This document shows, in pieces, positions 52,189 through 61,577 of a DNA stretch of 64,000 bases. Source of the DNA: JBCBKU01 sp965267475 (GTDB lineage Bacteria; Pseudomonadota; Alphaproteobacteria; Rhodobacterales; Rhodobacteraceae). The translations under genes were made by a program, and so were the position numbers. Location of the stretch: NCBI GenBank assembly GCA_965267475.1, contig OZ254079.1, positions 1,116,001 to 1,180,000 on the forward strand, written 5' to 3'. Under the pieces are notes generated by a model. That model was not told the origin of the DNA. It ran no database searches and worked only from the letters and a program-made list of their open reading frames with translations. Positions within the stretch are counted from its first letter, which is position 1. Each line of letters starts with the position of its first letter.

Positions 52189-53726
52189 TACAAATCCATC
52201 AGCAATCGCCTCGGATCCTCAAGCGCTTCCTTCACACGGACAAGGAAGGTCACCGCACCTTTGCCATCCACGATCCGGTGGTCATAAGAAAGCGCCAGAT
52301 ACATCATCGGCCGCGCCACGATCTGGCCGCCGACCACCATGGGCCGCTCCTGGATCTTATGCATGCCCAGGATCCCCGATTGCGGCGGGTTCAGGATCGG
52401 TGACGACATCAGCGATCCATAGACCCCACCATTTGAGATCGTGAAGGTCCCGCCCTGCATCTCGGCCATGGACAGCTTCCCGTCGCGGGCCCGCAGCCCC
52501 AGTTCGCCGATCTTCTTCTCGATGGCGGCGAAGGACATCTGATCTGCATCGCGAACAACGGGTACAACCAGCCCGTTCGGCGTGCCAACGGCCACGCCCA
52601 TATGGACGAACTTCTTGTAAACCACGTCGGTACCGTCGATCTCGGCGTTGACTTCCGGCACTTCTTTCAGCGCATGCACGCAAGCCTTGGTGAAGAAGGA
52701 CATGAAGCCCAGCTTCACGCCGTGCTTCTTCTCAAAGAGTTCCTTGTATTCCTTCCGTAGATCCATGACCGCGCCCATGTCGACCTCATTGTAAGTGGTC
52801 AGCATGGCGGCGGTGTTCTGGGCGTCCTTCAGACGCCGCGCGATGGTCTGGCGCAGACGCGTCATCTTCACGCGTTCCTCGCGCGCCTCATCCTCGGCGG
52901 CGACAGGCGCGCGCGGAATGGGGGCAGCCGCGGCGGGTGCCGGGGCAGGGGGATTGGCGAGCGCCTTTTGCACATCCTCTTTCATAATGCGGCCGTCCTT
53001 GCCGGTGCCGGTGACCTGATCGGGGGACAGTCCCTTCTCAGCCATCATTTTGTTGGCCGATGGCGCGTTTTCGATGTCACCGCGACCAGCGCCCGCGGTG
53101 TCAGGCGCGGCGGCCGGTGAGGGCTCGGCGGCAGCCGGGCTCGAGGCGGGCGCTCCACTTCCCGAGGTCATGACGGCCAGCTTGCCACCCGCCTCGACCG
53201 TGGCGCCTTCCTCGGCCAGGATCTCGGTCAGGGATCCTGCCGCAGGGGCCGGAACCTCAACGGACACCTTGTCGGTCTCCAACTCGCACAGCATTTCATC
53301 GGCCGCGAAGGCCTCGCCCGGTTTCTTGAACCAGCTCGACACCGTGGCCTCGGTCACGCTTTCTCCAAGCGCAGGCACCATGATGTCGATGGCCTCCCCA
53401 CCACCAGATGACGGCGGGGCGGCAGGTGCAGACGCAGGCGCTTCGGCAGCAGCGGGTGCCGGGGCGGGCGCGGGTGCTGCGGCGCCAGCACCTTCGGAAA
53501 TCGTCGCCAAAAGCGCATCAACACCTACGGTCGCGCCTTCCTCGGCCACGATATCGCCCAAAGTGCCCGCCACAGGCGAGGGCACTTCGACGGTCACCTT
53601 GTCGGTTTCCAGCTCACACAGCATTTCATCAACCGCGACCGCATCACCGGGTTTCTTGAACCAGGTGGCAACAGTGGCTTCGGTGACGCTTTCCCCCAGT
53701 GTAGGGACGCGGACTTCAGTGGACAT
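52188..53726 (-). CDS. sucB: Dihydrolipoyllysine succinyltransferase (2-oxoglutarate dehydrogenase E2)
   Basis: 512 aa. Two lipoyl domains, with lipoyl-lysines Lys43 and Lys153 in ELETDKV, each followed by an Ala/Pro-rich linker. E3-binding domain (SANKMMAEKGLSPDQVTGTG, about 222-241) and C-terminal catalytic core with HRIVDG (His about 483). E. coli SucB has one lipoyl domain; two are known in some alphaproteobacteria. It transfers succinyl to CoA in the complex with SucA and Lpd. Six bases after sucA. Confidence 0.97.
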   Translation of the reverse strand: MSTEVRVPTLGESVTEATVATWFKKPGDAVAVDEMLCELETDKVTVEVPSPVAGTLGDIVAEEGATVGVDALLATISEGAGAAAPAPAPAPAAAEAPASAPAAPPSSGGGEAIDIMVPALGESVTEATVSSWFKKPGEAFAADEMLCELETDKVSVEVPAPAAGSLTEILAEEGATVEAGGKLAVMTSGSGAPASSPAAAEPSPAAAPDTAGAGRGDIENAPSANKMMAEKGLSPDQVTGTGKDGRIMKEDVQKALANPPAPAPAAAAPIPRAPVAAEDEAREERVKMTRLRQTIARRLKDAQNTAAMLTTYNEVDMGAVMDLRKEYKELFEKKHGVKLGFMSFFTKACVHALKEVPEVNAEIDGTDVVYKKFVHMGVAVGTPNGLVVPVVRDADQMSFAAIEKKIGELGLRARDGKLSMAEMQGGTFTISNGGVYGSLMSSPILNPPQSGILGMHKIQERPMVVGGQIVARPMMYLALSYDHRIVDGKGAVTFLVRVKEALEDPRRLLMDL

Positions 53727-53732
53727 GGGTCT

Positions 53733-56678
53733 TTACTCCAGGGTCAGCGCTTCGTTGATAAGCGCGGCTTGCTGTTCTTTGTGGGCCGATGCGAGCCCGG
53801 TTGCTGGGGAGGCCGCCGCATGGCGGCCCGCGTATTTCGGACGGGTGGTCTTGGCGCCGATCCGGGTCAGGACCCATTCGATATTGGGTTCCATGAAGGT
53901 CCAGCCACCTTGGTTCTTGGGTTCTTCCTGGCACCAGACGTAATCGGCATTTCCGAACCGCTCGAGTTCCTTGACCATCGACATGGCCGGGAAGGGATAG
54001 AACTGTTCGACGCGCATCAGATAGATATCATCGATCCCGCGCGCATCGCGTTCTTCCAGCAGGTCGTAGTAAACCTTGCCCGAACAAAGGACGACGCGCT
54101 TGATATCCTTGTCCTTTTTCAGCTTGGTGTCGGAATTGCCCTTCTCGGCGTCATCCCAAAGGACGCGGTGGAAGGACGACCCGTTCACAAAATCGGCCCG
54201 TTCCGAGATCGCCATCTTGTGGCGCAGAAGCGATTTCGGCGTCATCAGGACCAGCGGTTTCCGATAGCTTCGGTGCAACTGGCGCCTGAGAATGTGGAAG
54301 TAGTTCGCGGGCGTCGTACAATTCGCAACGATCCAGTTGTCCTCGGCACACATCTGCAGGAACCGTTCCAACCGCGCGGACGAGTGCTCTGGCCCTTGAC
54401 CCTCGAATCCATGCGGCAGAAGCATCACGAGCCCGGACATCCGAAGCCATTTGCGCTCACCCGAAGAAATGAACTGATCGAACATGATCTGCGCGCCGTT
54501 GGCGAAATCGCCAAATTGCGCTTCCCAAAGGGTCAACGCGTTCGGTTCGGCCAGCGAATACCCGTATTCGAACCCAAGAACGGCGTATTCCGACAGCATC
54601 GAGTCGATCACTTCGTATTGTGCCTGACCGGCTCGAATGTGGTTCAGTGGATAATACCGTTCCTCTGTCTCCTGGTTCACGATGCCGGAATGACGCTGGC
54701 TGAACGTGCCACGGGTTGAGTCCTGCCCGGCAAGCCGGACGGGATAGCCTTCGGTCAAAAGGCTGCCGAAGGCCAGTGCCTCGGCCGTGGCCCAGTCGAA
54801 CCCTTTGCCGGTCTCGAACATCTTGGCTTTGGCCTCGAGAAGACGCCCCACGGTTTTGTGCAGCGGAAAACCGTCCGGGACGCGGCTCAGCGACTGGCCT
54901 ACCTGGTCGAATGTTTCGTCAGGGATGGCGGTTTTTCCGCGCTGATATTGTTCGCCTTCCTTGTCGAGATGCGACCAGCGGCCATCCAGCCAATCGGCCT
55001 TGTTGGGCTTGTAATCCTTCCCGGCCTCGAACTCTTCGTTCATATGCACCTGGAAAGCGGCCTTCAGGTCGTCAATCTCACCTTCCGGGATCAGACCGTC
55101 TCGCACCAGCCGTTCGGTATAAAGCTGAAGCGTGGTCTTGTGTGTCTTGATCCGCTTGTACATCACCGGGTTGGTGAACATGGGCTCATCGCCTTCGTTG
55201 TGACCGAAGCGGCGATAGCAGAAGATGTCGATGACAACGTCCTTCTGGAACTTCTGGCGGAACTCGGTCGCGACCTTGGCCGCGTGCACCACTGCTTCGG
55301 GGTCGTCGCCGTTCACATGAAAGATCGGGGCTTCCACCATCAGCGCGATGTCTGTGGGATAGGGCGATGAGCGCGAAAAATGTGGCGCCGTCGTAAACCC
55401 GATCTGGTTGTTCACCACCAAATGCATCGTTCCGCCGGTCTTGTGGCCGCGAAGCCCGGACAGACCGAAGCATTCGGCCACGACGCCTTGGCCCGCAAAA
55501 GCCGCATCGCCATGAAGCAGGATGGGCAGGCATGACGTCCGGTCGTGATCTTTAGACTGATCCTGCTTGGCGCGGGCCTTTCCCAGAACGACCGGGTTGA
55601 CCGCTTCAAGGTGCGACGGGTTGGCCGTCAGCGACAGGTGCACCGTGTTCCCGTCAAACTCCCGGTCCGACGAGGCGCCGAGGTGGTACTTTACATCGCC
55701 AGACCCGTCGACATCTTCCGGCTTGAAGCTACCGCCCTGAAACTCGTTGAAAATCGCCTTATAGGGCTTTGCCATCACATTGGCCAAGACGCTCAGACGG
55801 CCCCTGTGCGGCATGCCGATCACGATGTCGCTGACGCCTAGCGCACCGCCACGCTTGATGATCTGTTCCATCGCAGGGATCAGGCTTTCGCCCCCATCCA
55901 GACCAAAGCGCTTGGTGCCCATGTATTTGACATGAAGGAACTTTTCGAATCCTTCAGCTTCAACCAGCTTGTTCAGGATCGCGCGGCGGCCTTCGCGGGT
56001 GAACGCGATTTCCTTGCCGAACCCCTCGATCCGCTCTTTCAGCCAGCCAGCTTCTTCGGGGTTTGAGATGTGCATGTATTGCAGCGCGAACGTACCGCAA
56101 TAGGTCCGCTTCACGATGGCGATGATTTCGCGCATCGAGGCCATTTCAAGCCCCAGCACATGGTCGATGAAAATCGGGCGGTCCATGTCGGCCTCGGTGA
56201 AGCCATAGGACTTTGGATCAAGCTCGGGATGCGGGGTCTGGTCGCGCATGCCCAACGGGTCGAGATCGGCCACCAGATGGCCCCTGATCCGATAGGCGCG
56301 GATGATCATCAGCGCGCGCAGGCTGTCGACCACCGCTTGGCGGGCCTGTTGATCGGTGATCGAGGCACCTTTTTCCGCAGCCTTCGCCTTGATCTTCTCG
56401 ACCTGCTTTTCGGGTTCCGCCCATTGCCCGTCGAGCGCGCTCGTCAACTCGTCATTGGGTTCCGGCGGCCAGTCTGCCCGCGCCCAGGACGGGCCCTCGG
56501 CTTCGCGCTTGGCATCGATTTCCGTATCGCCCAACTGCCGAAAGAACTGTTGCCAGGCCTCATCCACCGCGCTGGGGTCTGCCGCGTATCGTGCATAAAG
56601 CTGTTCGATGTATTCTGCGTTGTGCCCCTGCAGGAAGGACGAGGCGTGGAAGACGTCGTTCGGGGATTGTTCGGTCAT
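53733..56678 (-). CDS. sucA: 2-oxoglutarate dehydrogenase E1
   Basis: 981 aa. It decarboxylates 2-oxoglutarate with thiamine diphosphate and passes succinyl to SucB. Visible signatures: ASFLQGHNAEYIEQLYARY at the N terminus, GMPHRGRLSVLANVMAKP, ThDP motif HGDAAFAGQGVV with LVVNNQIGFTT, CYRRFGHNEGDEP, and LPHGFEGQGPEHSSARLER near the C-terminal half. Normal length for the family. It is preceded by an orphan gene rather than directly by sucD. Confidence 0.98.
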   Translation of the reverse strand: MTEQSPNDVFHASSFLQGHNAEYIEQLYARYAADPSAVDEAWQQFFRQLGDTEIDAKREAEGPSWARADWPPEPNDELTSALDGQWAEPEKQVEKIKAKAAEKGASITDQQARQAVVDSLRALMIIRAYRIRGHLVADLDPLGMRDQTPHPELDPKSYGFTEADMDRPIFIDHVLGLEMASMREIIAIVKRTYCGTFALQYMHISNPEEAGWLKERIEGFGKEIAFTREGRRAILNKLVEAEGFEKFLHVKYMGTKRFGLDGGESLIPAMEQIIKRGGALGVSDIVIGMPHRGRLSVLANVMAKPYKAIFNEFQGGSFKPEDVDGSGDVKYHLGASSDREFDGNTVHLSLTANPSHLEAVNPVVLGKARAKQDQSKDHDRTSCLPILLHGDAAFAGQGVVAECFGLSGLRGHKTGGTMHLVVNNQIGFTTAPHFSRSSPYPTDIALMVEAPIFHVNGDDPEAVVHAAKVATEFRQKFQKDVVIDIFCYRRFGHNEGDEPMFTNPVMYKRIKTHKTTLQLYTERLVRDGLIPEGEIDDLKAAFQVHMNEEFEAGKDYKPNKADWLDGRWSHLDKEGEQYQRGKTAIPDETFDQVGQSLSRVPDGFPLHKTVGRLLEAKAKMFETGKGFDWATAEALAFGSLLTEGYPVRLAGQDSTRGTFSQRHSGIVNQETEERYYPLNHIRAGQAQYEVIDSMLSEYAVLGFEYGYSLAEPNALTLWEAQFGDFANGAQIMFDQFISSGERKWLRMSGLVMLLPHGFEGQGPEHSSARLERFLQMCAEDNWIVANCTTPANYFHILRRQLHRSYRKPLVLMTPKSLLRHKMAISERADFVNGSSFHRVLWDDAEKGNSDTKLKKDKDIKRVVLCSGKVYYDLLEERDARGIDDIYLMRVEQFYPFPAMSMVKELERFGNADYVWCQEEPKNQGGWTFMEPNIEWVLTRIGAKTTRPKYAGRHAAASPATGLASAHKEQQAALINEALTLE

Positions 56679-56687
56679 TTCGTTACC

Positions 56688-57356
56688 TCAATACATTCGG
56701 GTGACATCGTAGGACGCGCAGAAACTGAATTCTGGTGGGCGGCCGAAGGCAATCTCGAATTGCGTGGATTCGATTTGGAGCAAATCCCAACTCGTAGTGT
56801 CTGGAAAAGCCGACGGGAATACCGTGTAAAACGCTCGCTGTAGAAAGCTCATTTCTATAAACTCAAAAGGTGTTTTTGCCCCGCTGACAAAATCGTTTTT
56901 TGAAACTTCTCCACCTTCGCGTGCGATAGCGGCGAGAATTCCGGAAAAATCTGACCAAGGATCCTTCTGGAACACGAAGAGTGATATACTCGCCTGGTCG
57001 TCCAAAAGAACCGCCGCATCGCCATCGCTATTTTCATAGACGCGATGAATTTCGCCTTTACGCGCTCCTTCATTGTCAAAGCTCACCAGCAAAAATGGAC
57101 TGTCCAAGGTCGTGGTTGTCGCACCGGATGCCGTGGTCTCAACCACGTCGCCTTTCGGAACCGCCTCTTCAAGTGCCTTGCCGTTCATAACTCTGACCGC
57201 AGTCCAATAGTCTATTTCGACCCGCATTAGTCGATCGGTTGGATCTGCGAACTCAAATCCTGAGTTAAGTACGCATTGCTCAGTTTCGTGCCACCCAGCA
57301 TGCACCGCTTCCGAGCAAGCGGAAATTAACGGTATGTCGGGCGGCAAATCAAACAT
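56688..57356 (-). CDS. Lower-GC orphan gene between sucD and sucA
   Basis: 222 aa; not recognised. No signal peptide or membrane helix; a mixed alpha/beta soluble protein rich in Ser/Thr and acidic residues (Cys in SACSEAVHAG, EQCVLN and SFCASYD). It resembles small self-contained immunity or hypothetical proteins only in a general way. Its codon use is less GC-rich than in suc genes. ATG overlaps the sucD TAA by one base (TAATG), and sucA begins nine bases after it, so its translation is tied to a central-metabolism mRNA. Confidence 0.65.
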   Translation of the reverse strand: MFDLPPDIPLISACSEAVHAGWHETEQCVLNSGFEFADPTDRLMRVEIDYWTAVRVMNGKALEEAVPKGDVVETTASGATTTTLDSPFLLVSFDNEGARKGEIHRVYENSDGDAAVLLDDQASISLFVFQKDPWSDFSGILAAIAREGGEVSKNDFVSGAKTPFEFIEMSFLQRAFYTVFPSAFPDTTSWDLLQIESTQFEIAFGRPPEFSFCASYDVTRMY

Positions 57357-58237
57357 TACCCAATCGCCTCCAAAACAGCCTCGCCCAGACCTGCCGGGCT
57401 TTCGGCCACAACGATCCCTGCGCTTTTCATCGCTTCGATCTTGTCCTCGGCGCCGCCCTTGCCGCCAGCCACGATCGCGCCGGCATGGCCCATCCGGCGA
57501 CCCGGAGGTGCGGTGCGCCCTGCGATGAAACCAGCAACAGGCTTCCAGCGGCCCTTCTTCTTCTCATCGGCAAGGAATTGGGCAGCATCTTCCTCGGCAG
57601 AGCCGCCAATCTCGCCAATCATGATGATCGACTCCGTTTCGTCATCTGCCAAGAACCACTCAAGCACATCTATGTGTTCGGTGCCCTTGATGGGGTCGCC
57701 GCCAATACCGACGCAGGTCGATTGGCCAAGCCCCACATCGGTGGTCTGCTTGACGGCCTCGTAAGTCAGAGTGCCCGACCGCGACACGACACCGACCGAG
57801 CCCTTTTTGTGGATGTGGCCCGGCATGATCCCAATCTTGCATTCATCCGGCGTGATGACGCCTGGACAGTTCGGGCCGACAAGAATGGTGCTTGCCCCTT
57901 CCAACGCGCGCTTGACCGCCATCATGTCGAGCACCGGGATCCCTTCGGTGATCGCAACGACCAGCGGGATCTCGGCGTCAATAGCCTCAAGGATCGAGTC
58001 CGCGGCGAATGGCGGCGGGACGTAAATCACGCTCGCATTCGCACCTGTCTTCGCGACCGCTTCGTGGACCGAGTTAAAGACCGGCAGATCAAGATGTGTC
58101 TGACCGCCTTTGCCGGGCGTCACGCCGCCCACCATCTGCGTGCCATAGGCAATCGCCTGTTCCGAATGGAACGTGCCCTGGCTGCCGGTAAAGCCCTGGC
58201 AGATCACTTTGGTGTCTTTGTTGATAAGGACGGACAT
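57356..58237 (-). CDS. sucD: Succinyl-CoA synthetase alpha subunit
   Basis: 293 aa. CoA-binding Rossmann domain (QGFTGSQGTFHSEQAIAYG), VGPNCPGVITPDECKIGIMPG, and the phosphohistidine loop GHAGAIVAGGKGG with catalytic His about 251. Works with SucC to interconvert succinyl-CoA and succinate with substrate-level phosphorylation. It is separated from sucC by five other genes, which is unusual. Confidence 0.97.
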   Translation of the reverse strand: MSVLINKDTKVICQGFTGSQGTFHSEQAIAYGTQMVGGVTPGKGGQTHLDLPVFNSVHEAVAKTGANASVIYVPPPFAADSILEAIDAEIPLVVAITEGIPVLDMMAVKRALEGASTILVGPNCPGVITPDECKIGIMPGHIHKKGSVGVVSRSGTLTYEAVKQTTDVGLGQSTCVGIGGDPIKGTEHIDVLEWFLADDETESIIMIGEIGGSAEEDAAQFLADEKKKGRWKPVAGFIAGRTAPPGRRMGHAGAIVAGGKGGAEDKIEAMKSAGIVVAESPAGLGEAVLEAIG

Positions 58238-58240
58238 GGT

Positions 58241-59683
58241 TCAGCTTTCCGATTGTTTTAATGCGGTCAGGATCGTGACGCCGGGGATTGTGCGACCATC
58301 GAACCAAGGTTGGATGTCATCCCCGCGCACGGTGATATCTGCGGTTATTTTGGGTCCCATCTGGACCGTTGCTTTCATGGCGTTAGGGTCCGAGACGTCC
58401 CAATCGGGTTCGGTCCCGGATATCTCTTTGACGATGACCGAAACGGGCGACAGTGCAGCTATGGGCACCGACATGCCGCCGATCATCAGGGCAAAGCTCG
58501 GTCTGTCCAGAACGGCGCCGATCTGACGGTTCGGGTCTGCCGCGACCTCGATCTGTTCCGGGGTCGTCATCGTCTGAAACTCGGGTTGGCCACTGAACGT
58601 GCCGATGAAGGTGCCCGACGTTTCGAGCCTGCGGAACAGACGCGCAAGCACCTCACCTACCTCCACCACGGCCAAGGTCGCCTCGGGCACGGCATCTTTG
58701 GATGTATCGGCGGGCGCTGGTCCGTCCCCTTCGCTGCGCCGGGTTATGACGATCTTTGCGCCCATCACCGGAGCGCCATCCGCGTCATTGAATGGGCTCT
58801 GGTCCGGTGCGACCGCCACGTCGAACACAGTCTCGCCGACCGCAGGTGAAGCCGTGGCGCGGTTGGTGTCCCCATCTTTCACATAGTCCGAAACAGTCCC
58901 GCCGAGGAACTCAAGTGCTTTTGAAGCAACCGCCTGCGCAAGCTCTGGAGGGTCAACCACATAAGACACTTCCACTTGGCCCGGGCGAACCCCCATGTAG
59001 ACCCCCGCCTGCGGATCGACAAAAACTGCATCGCCGAACTGGTTGGTGCCCTGGCGCGTCATGCCGCTCAGGCCCTCGATGGCCGGTAGGAACGATGCCG
59101 TTGGATCGGCGACAAGATGCAACGCCAATTGCGACAAATGCGCCGTCACAAGCTGGTTCCGGATGTCATTCTGTTCCGCCTTCTGCGCTGCCCGCCGTGC
59201 GGCGATTTCGTCCGGCGTGCCATGAACGACGGTGATCTGAACCTGTGTGCCTGGAACGGGGGTCTCGGAAACGCCAATATCGTCCGCACGCACCACCTTG
59301 ATGTTCAGTTCCTTGTCCCCGCGCGGCAGAACGGCGAAACGGCTGACATCAGTCTGGCCCGAGCTCTTCCATTCCGCATCAATACCAAATACCGAAATTA
59401 GGGCCCTATCGACAGTTTGTTGCAGGGCCCCTGCATCGATCCCCGCCGCACCCAAGACAAAAAGATCCGGTGCTGTAGCCGCCTTCATGCGACAGGACAG
59501 ATGCGGTCCAATCTGACGCCCGCCGACCCCCGATTGCATGGTGAACCCGTCATCGGCACCCAGCACGCCTTCAAAGCTGCCCCGTTCATCCAACTGCTTC
59601 AGAGCCTTGATCAGAGACGGTGCAATGCCTGGGTCGGTGCCCTCGACCGGTTTTGCCTTGGATGTCCCGAAAAGCCCGAACAT
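58241..59683 (-). CDS. 480-aa uncharacterised protein in the suc cassette
   Basis: No signal peptide, membrane helix or domain I recognise. It begins MFGLFGTSKAKP and shows repeated alpha/beta elements (ADDGFTMQSGVGGRQIG; VVRADDIGVSETPVPGTQV; EVGEVLARLFRRLETSGTF). It lies three bases from sucD on one side and is immediately adjacent (0 bases) to the 169-aa exported protein on the other. Codon use is similar to the flanking suc genes. Function unknown. Confidence 0.7.
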   Translation of the reverse strand: MFGLFGTSKAKPVEGTDPGIAPSLIKALKQLDERGSFEGVLGADDGFTMQSGVGGRQIGPHLSCRMKAATAPDLFVLGAAGIDAGALQQTVDRALISVFGIDAEWKSSGQTDVSRFAVLPRGDKELNIKVVRADDIGVSETPVPGTQVQITVVHGTPDEIAARRAAQKAEQNDIRNQLVTAHLSQLALHLVADPTASFLPAIEGLSGMTRQGTNQFGDAVFVDPQAGVYMGVRPGQVEVSYVVDPPELAQAVASKALEFLGGTVSDYVKDGDTNRATASPAVGETVFDVAVAPDQSPFNDADGAPVMGAKIVITRRSEGDGPAPADTSKDAVPEATLAVVEVGEVLARLFRRLETSGTFIGTFSGQPEFQTMTTPEQIEVAADPNRQIGAVLDRPSFALMIGGMSVPIAALSPVSVIVKEISGTEPDWDVSDPNAMKATVQMGPKITADITVRGDDIQPWFDGRTIPGVTILTALKQSES

Positions 59684-60193
59684 CTATCGGTCCTCTCGCA
59701 CTTGCCGTTCGACGAACATGAACGTCTCAGTCCCGTTCGGACCGGCCCGCGTTCCGATGTGAACCACAGCGACACGGTTCGGGTTGAGAAAGCGTGCCGC
59801 CAGAATGGCGGTCCCGGGCAATGGCATGTACCCTTCGGGCAATGGTGCCTGATCAGTAATCCCTTCCCGCGAGAGGGTATCGACCACGGCGGCCGCAGCC
59901 TGATCGGCGACATTCCCATCGATGGCCACGGCGCAGCGCCGGTCCGTGCCCTTTGCCACATCATCACTGGGCGAGGGGGCGACGTCCGAGAACGGGTCGA
60001 TATCATAGAAATCGATGCGTGCGCCCGGAATGGACAGACGTTCCTGCGCGGTCACGGCTGTCAGGAAAGGGCTGAAGCAATGGGCGGCAAAGGCCTCTAT
60101 CGCCGCATTCGCGCCGGCGCTCCAACCAGGGCCGGAAGCGGAAGCCATCAATAACGCCATGGGCAAGGGTATCAGCGACCGTAGCCAGTTCAT
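59684..60193 (-). CDS. Predicted exported 169-aa protein in the suc cassette
   Basis: Signal peptide (about 1-26, GWSAGA), then IEAFAAHCFSPFLTA, FYDIDPFSDVAPSPSDDV and TDRRCAVAID. Two Cys could pair. The pattern F-x3-C after the signal peptide recurs in the two other exported proteins of this cassette, suggesting distant relatives. Overlaps the GT25 gene by four bases. Unknown function, likely periplasmic. Confidence 0.65.
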   Translation of the reverse strand: MNWLRSLIPLPMALLMASASGPGWSAGANAAIEAFAAHCFSPFLTAVTAQERLSIPGARIDFYDIDPFSDVAPSPSDDVAKGTDRRCAVAIDGNVADQAAAAVVDTLSREGITDQAPLPEGYMPLPGTAILAARFLNPNRVAVVHIGTRAGPNGTETFMFVERQVREDR

Positions 60194-61020
60194 GTGGCCA
60201 CCTCGCCTTCGATCGGTGCCGCGACGCGCCTCGTATTCCGCTCGTATGTGATCCGCACAAGACGATGCAGACTAAGGGCGATCCCAGGCAAAAGCCGCAG
60301 CGGCCACGTCACTTCAAGGATGCCGCGGCGTAGACCCTGTCGCACTCCAGCCCAGCCTTTGGGCCGCCCGCGCGGAGGACCGACAATTCCGCCAGGAACG
60401 TCATTGCCCTGTTCCACGAGCGCCGGGTTCACTTGATAGATCCGCGATTGCCGCGCCAGCCGTGACGCCGGCAGGTTGAAGAGCAGGTGATCTACGCCCA
60501 TCGAAAACGGCTGGCTTTCGGCAAATCGGTGCGCGGCGTCGCGCGTCATCAAATAGGCCGCGCCCCCGGAATGCCGGGACCGGAGCCGCGCAACCGACCG
60601 GCCAAGATGTTCTGTCGCTGCTGTGCTGAGTGCAACAACCAAACGGTCGTCGCGCCAGCGTTCCAACTTGATGATGTCCGCGCCCGCGGGCCACCAGGAC
60701 AGGTCGGCCAACCAATCCCCCAACTCCGGGGACAGGAAGACGTCATCTTCAAGGAACAGGCCTATCTTGGCATCGCTCTCGAAAAACTGACGCCACGCCT
60801 TCTGATGGCTCAGTGTGCAGACCATGTCCTTGGTGTGAAAGAAGCCCCAGGGCCCTTCCGCCTTGCAGTCTTGCAACAGCGTGTCGCGGGTCAGGGTGCG
60901 GGCGTCAATCGCTTCGACAAGCGTCGCGGTCAAACCTGCCGCCGCAAGCTCGCGCTGGACAAGCGCGCGACGCTCGGTGGCCGTGGCCAGATTGATCAGA
61001 TAGATCGGAACCTTCGCCAT
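60190..61020 (-). CDS. Glycosyltransferase family 25 (LPS/glycan-type)
   Basis: 276 aa. The N terminus YLINLATATERRALVQREL and the acidic site FLEDDVFLSPEL (about 92-103) are typical of GT25, which transfer galactose or glucose to LPS core or glycoproteins. RHSGGAAYLMTRDAA is the C-terminal binding region. ATG 61020 shares TGATG with the upstream gene; an upstream TTG is rejected. A glycan gene embedded in the suc unit is unexpected. Confidence 0.83.
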   Translation of the reverse strand: MAKVPIYLINLATATERRALVQRELAAAGLTATLVEAIDARTLTRDTLLQDCKAEGPWGFFHTKDMVCTLSHQKAWRQFFESDAKIGLFLEDDVFLSPELGDWLADLSWWPAGADIIKLERWRDDRLVVALSTAATEHLGRSVARLRSRHSGGAAYLMTRDAAHRFAESQPFSMGVDHLLFNLPASRLARQSRIYQVNPALVEQGNDVPGGIVGPPRGRPKGWAGVRQGLRRGILEVTWPLRLLPGIALSLHRLVRITYERNTRRVAAPIEGEVAT

Positions 61021-61577
61021 CAGCAATCGATCCTCTGGCCGGGGCGGATTGGGTCCATCTGGCCGATCAGGACGGTCGCGTTCGGATCTTCCGTTTGGCG
61101 AAGTACGATCTGGCCGGCCCCGCCGGGCAATGTAACCGCCCAGCTGTAGCCAGAGCCAGAAACAAGGTTCGTCCAGGGACGGGCCGGGCCCAGGTCAAGC
61201 CGGGTCTCCAACCCGGACTGTACGGCCTTGGCATAGGTCCGGTCGGTTCCCGGCACATTCAAGATCGCGGCAAACTGTGGACCCAGCGGCGTCCGTTCGC
61301 GGCTCACCGTCAACTCGGCGCCATCGGGCGATTGATAGGATTGATCGACATATTCCGGGGCTGTCATCGTCTCTCCGGACGCGACAAGTCCATCGCCAAT
61401 CGCAATGGCATCGACCCGGGCGGTGCAGGGCAGGCTGCCGACTGCGCGCGCGAAGATGGCAACGGCCTGTTCGGTCGATGGGGCGGCAGGGACCGGTCCA
61501 GCAAAGGACAGACACGCCATGCAAACTCCAGTCGCAAATGTTTGGCCAAGGGCGGTGTTGCGTCTTGAGCCTTTCAC
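61020..61577 (-). CDS. Predicted exported 185-aa protein in the suc cassette
   Basis: Signal peptide (about 1-33, PAAPS), then EQAVAIFARAVGSLPCTARVDAIAIGDG. One Cys after the signal peptide and a C-terminal Cys (RIDC) could form a disulphide. No known domain. ATGA overlap with the preceding gene and TGATG with GT25 indicate coupling. Likely periplasmic, function unknown. Confidence 0.65.
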   Translation of the reverse strand: MKGSRRNTALGQTFATGVCMACLSFAGPVPAAPSTEQAVAIFARAVGSLPCTARVDAIAIGDGLVASGETMTAPEYVDQSYQSPDGAELTVSRERTPLGPQFAAILNVPGTDRTYAKAVQSGLETRLDLGPARPWTNLVSGSGYSWAVTLPGGAGQIVLRQTEDPNATVLIGQMDPIRPGQRIDC

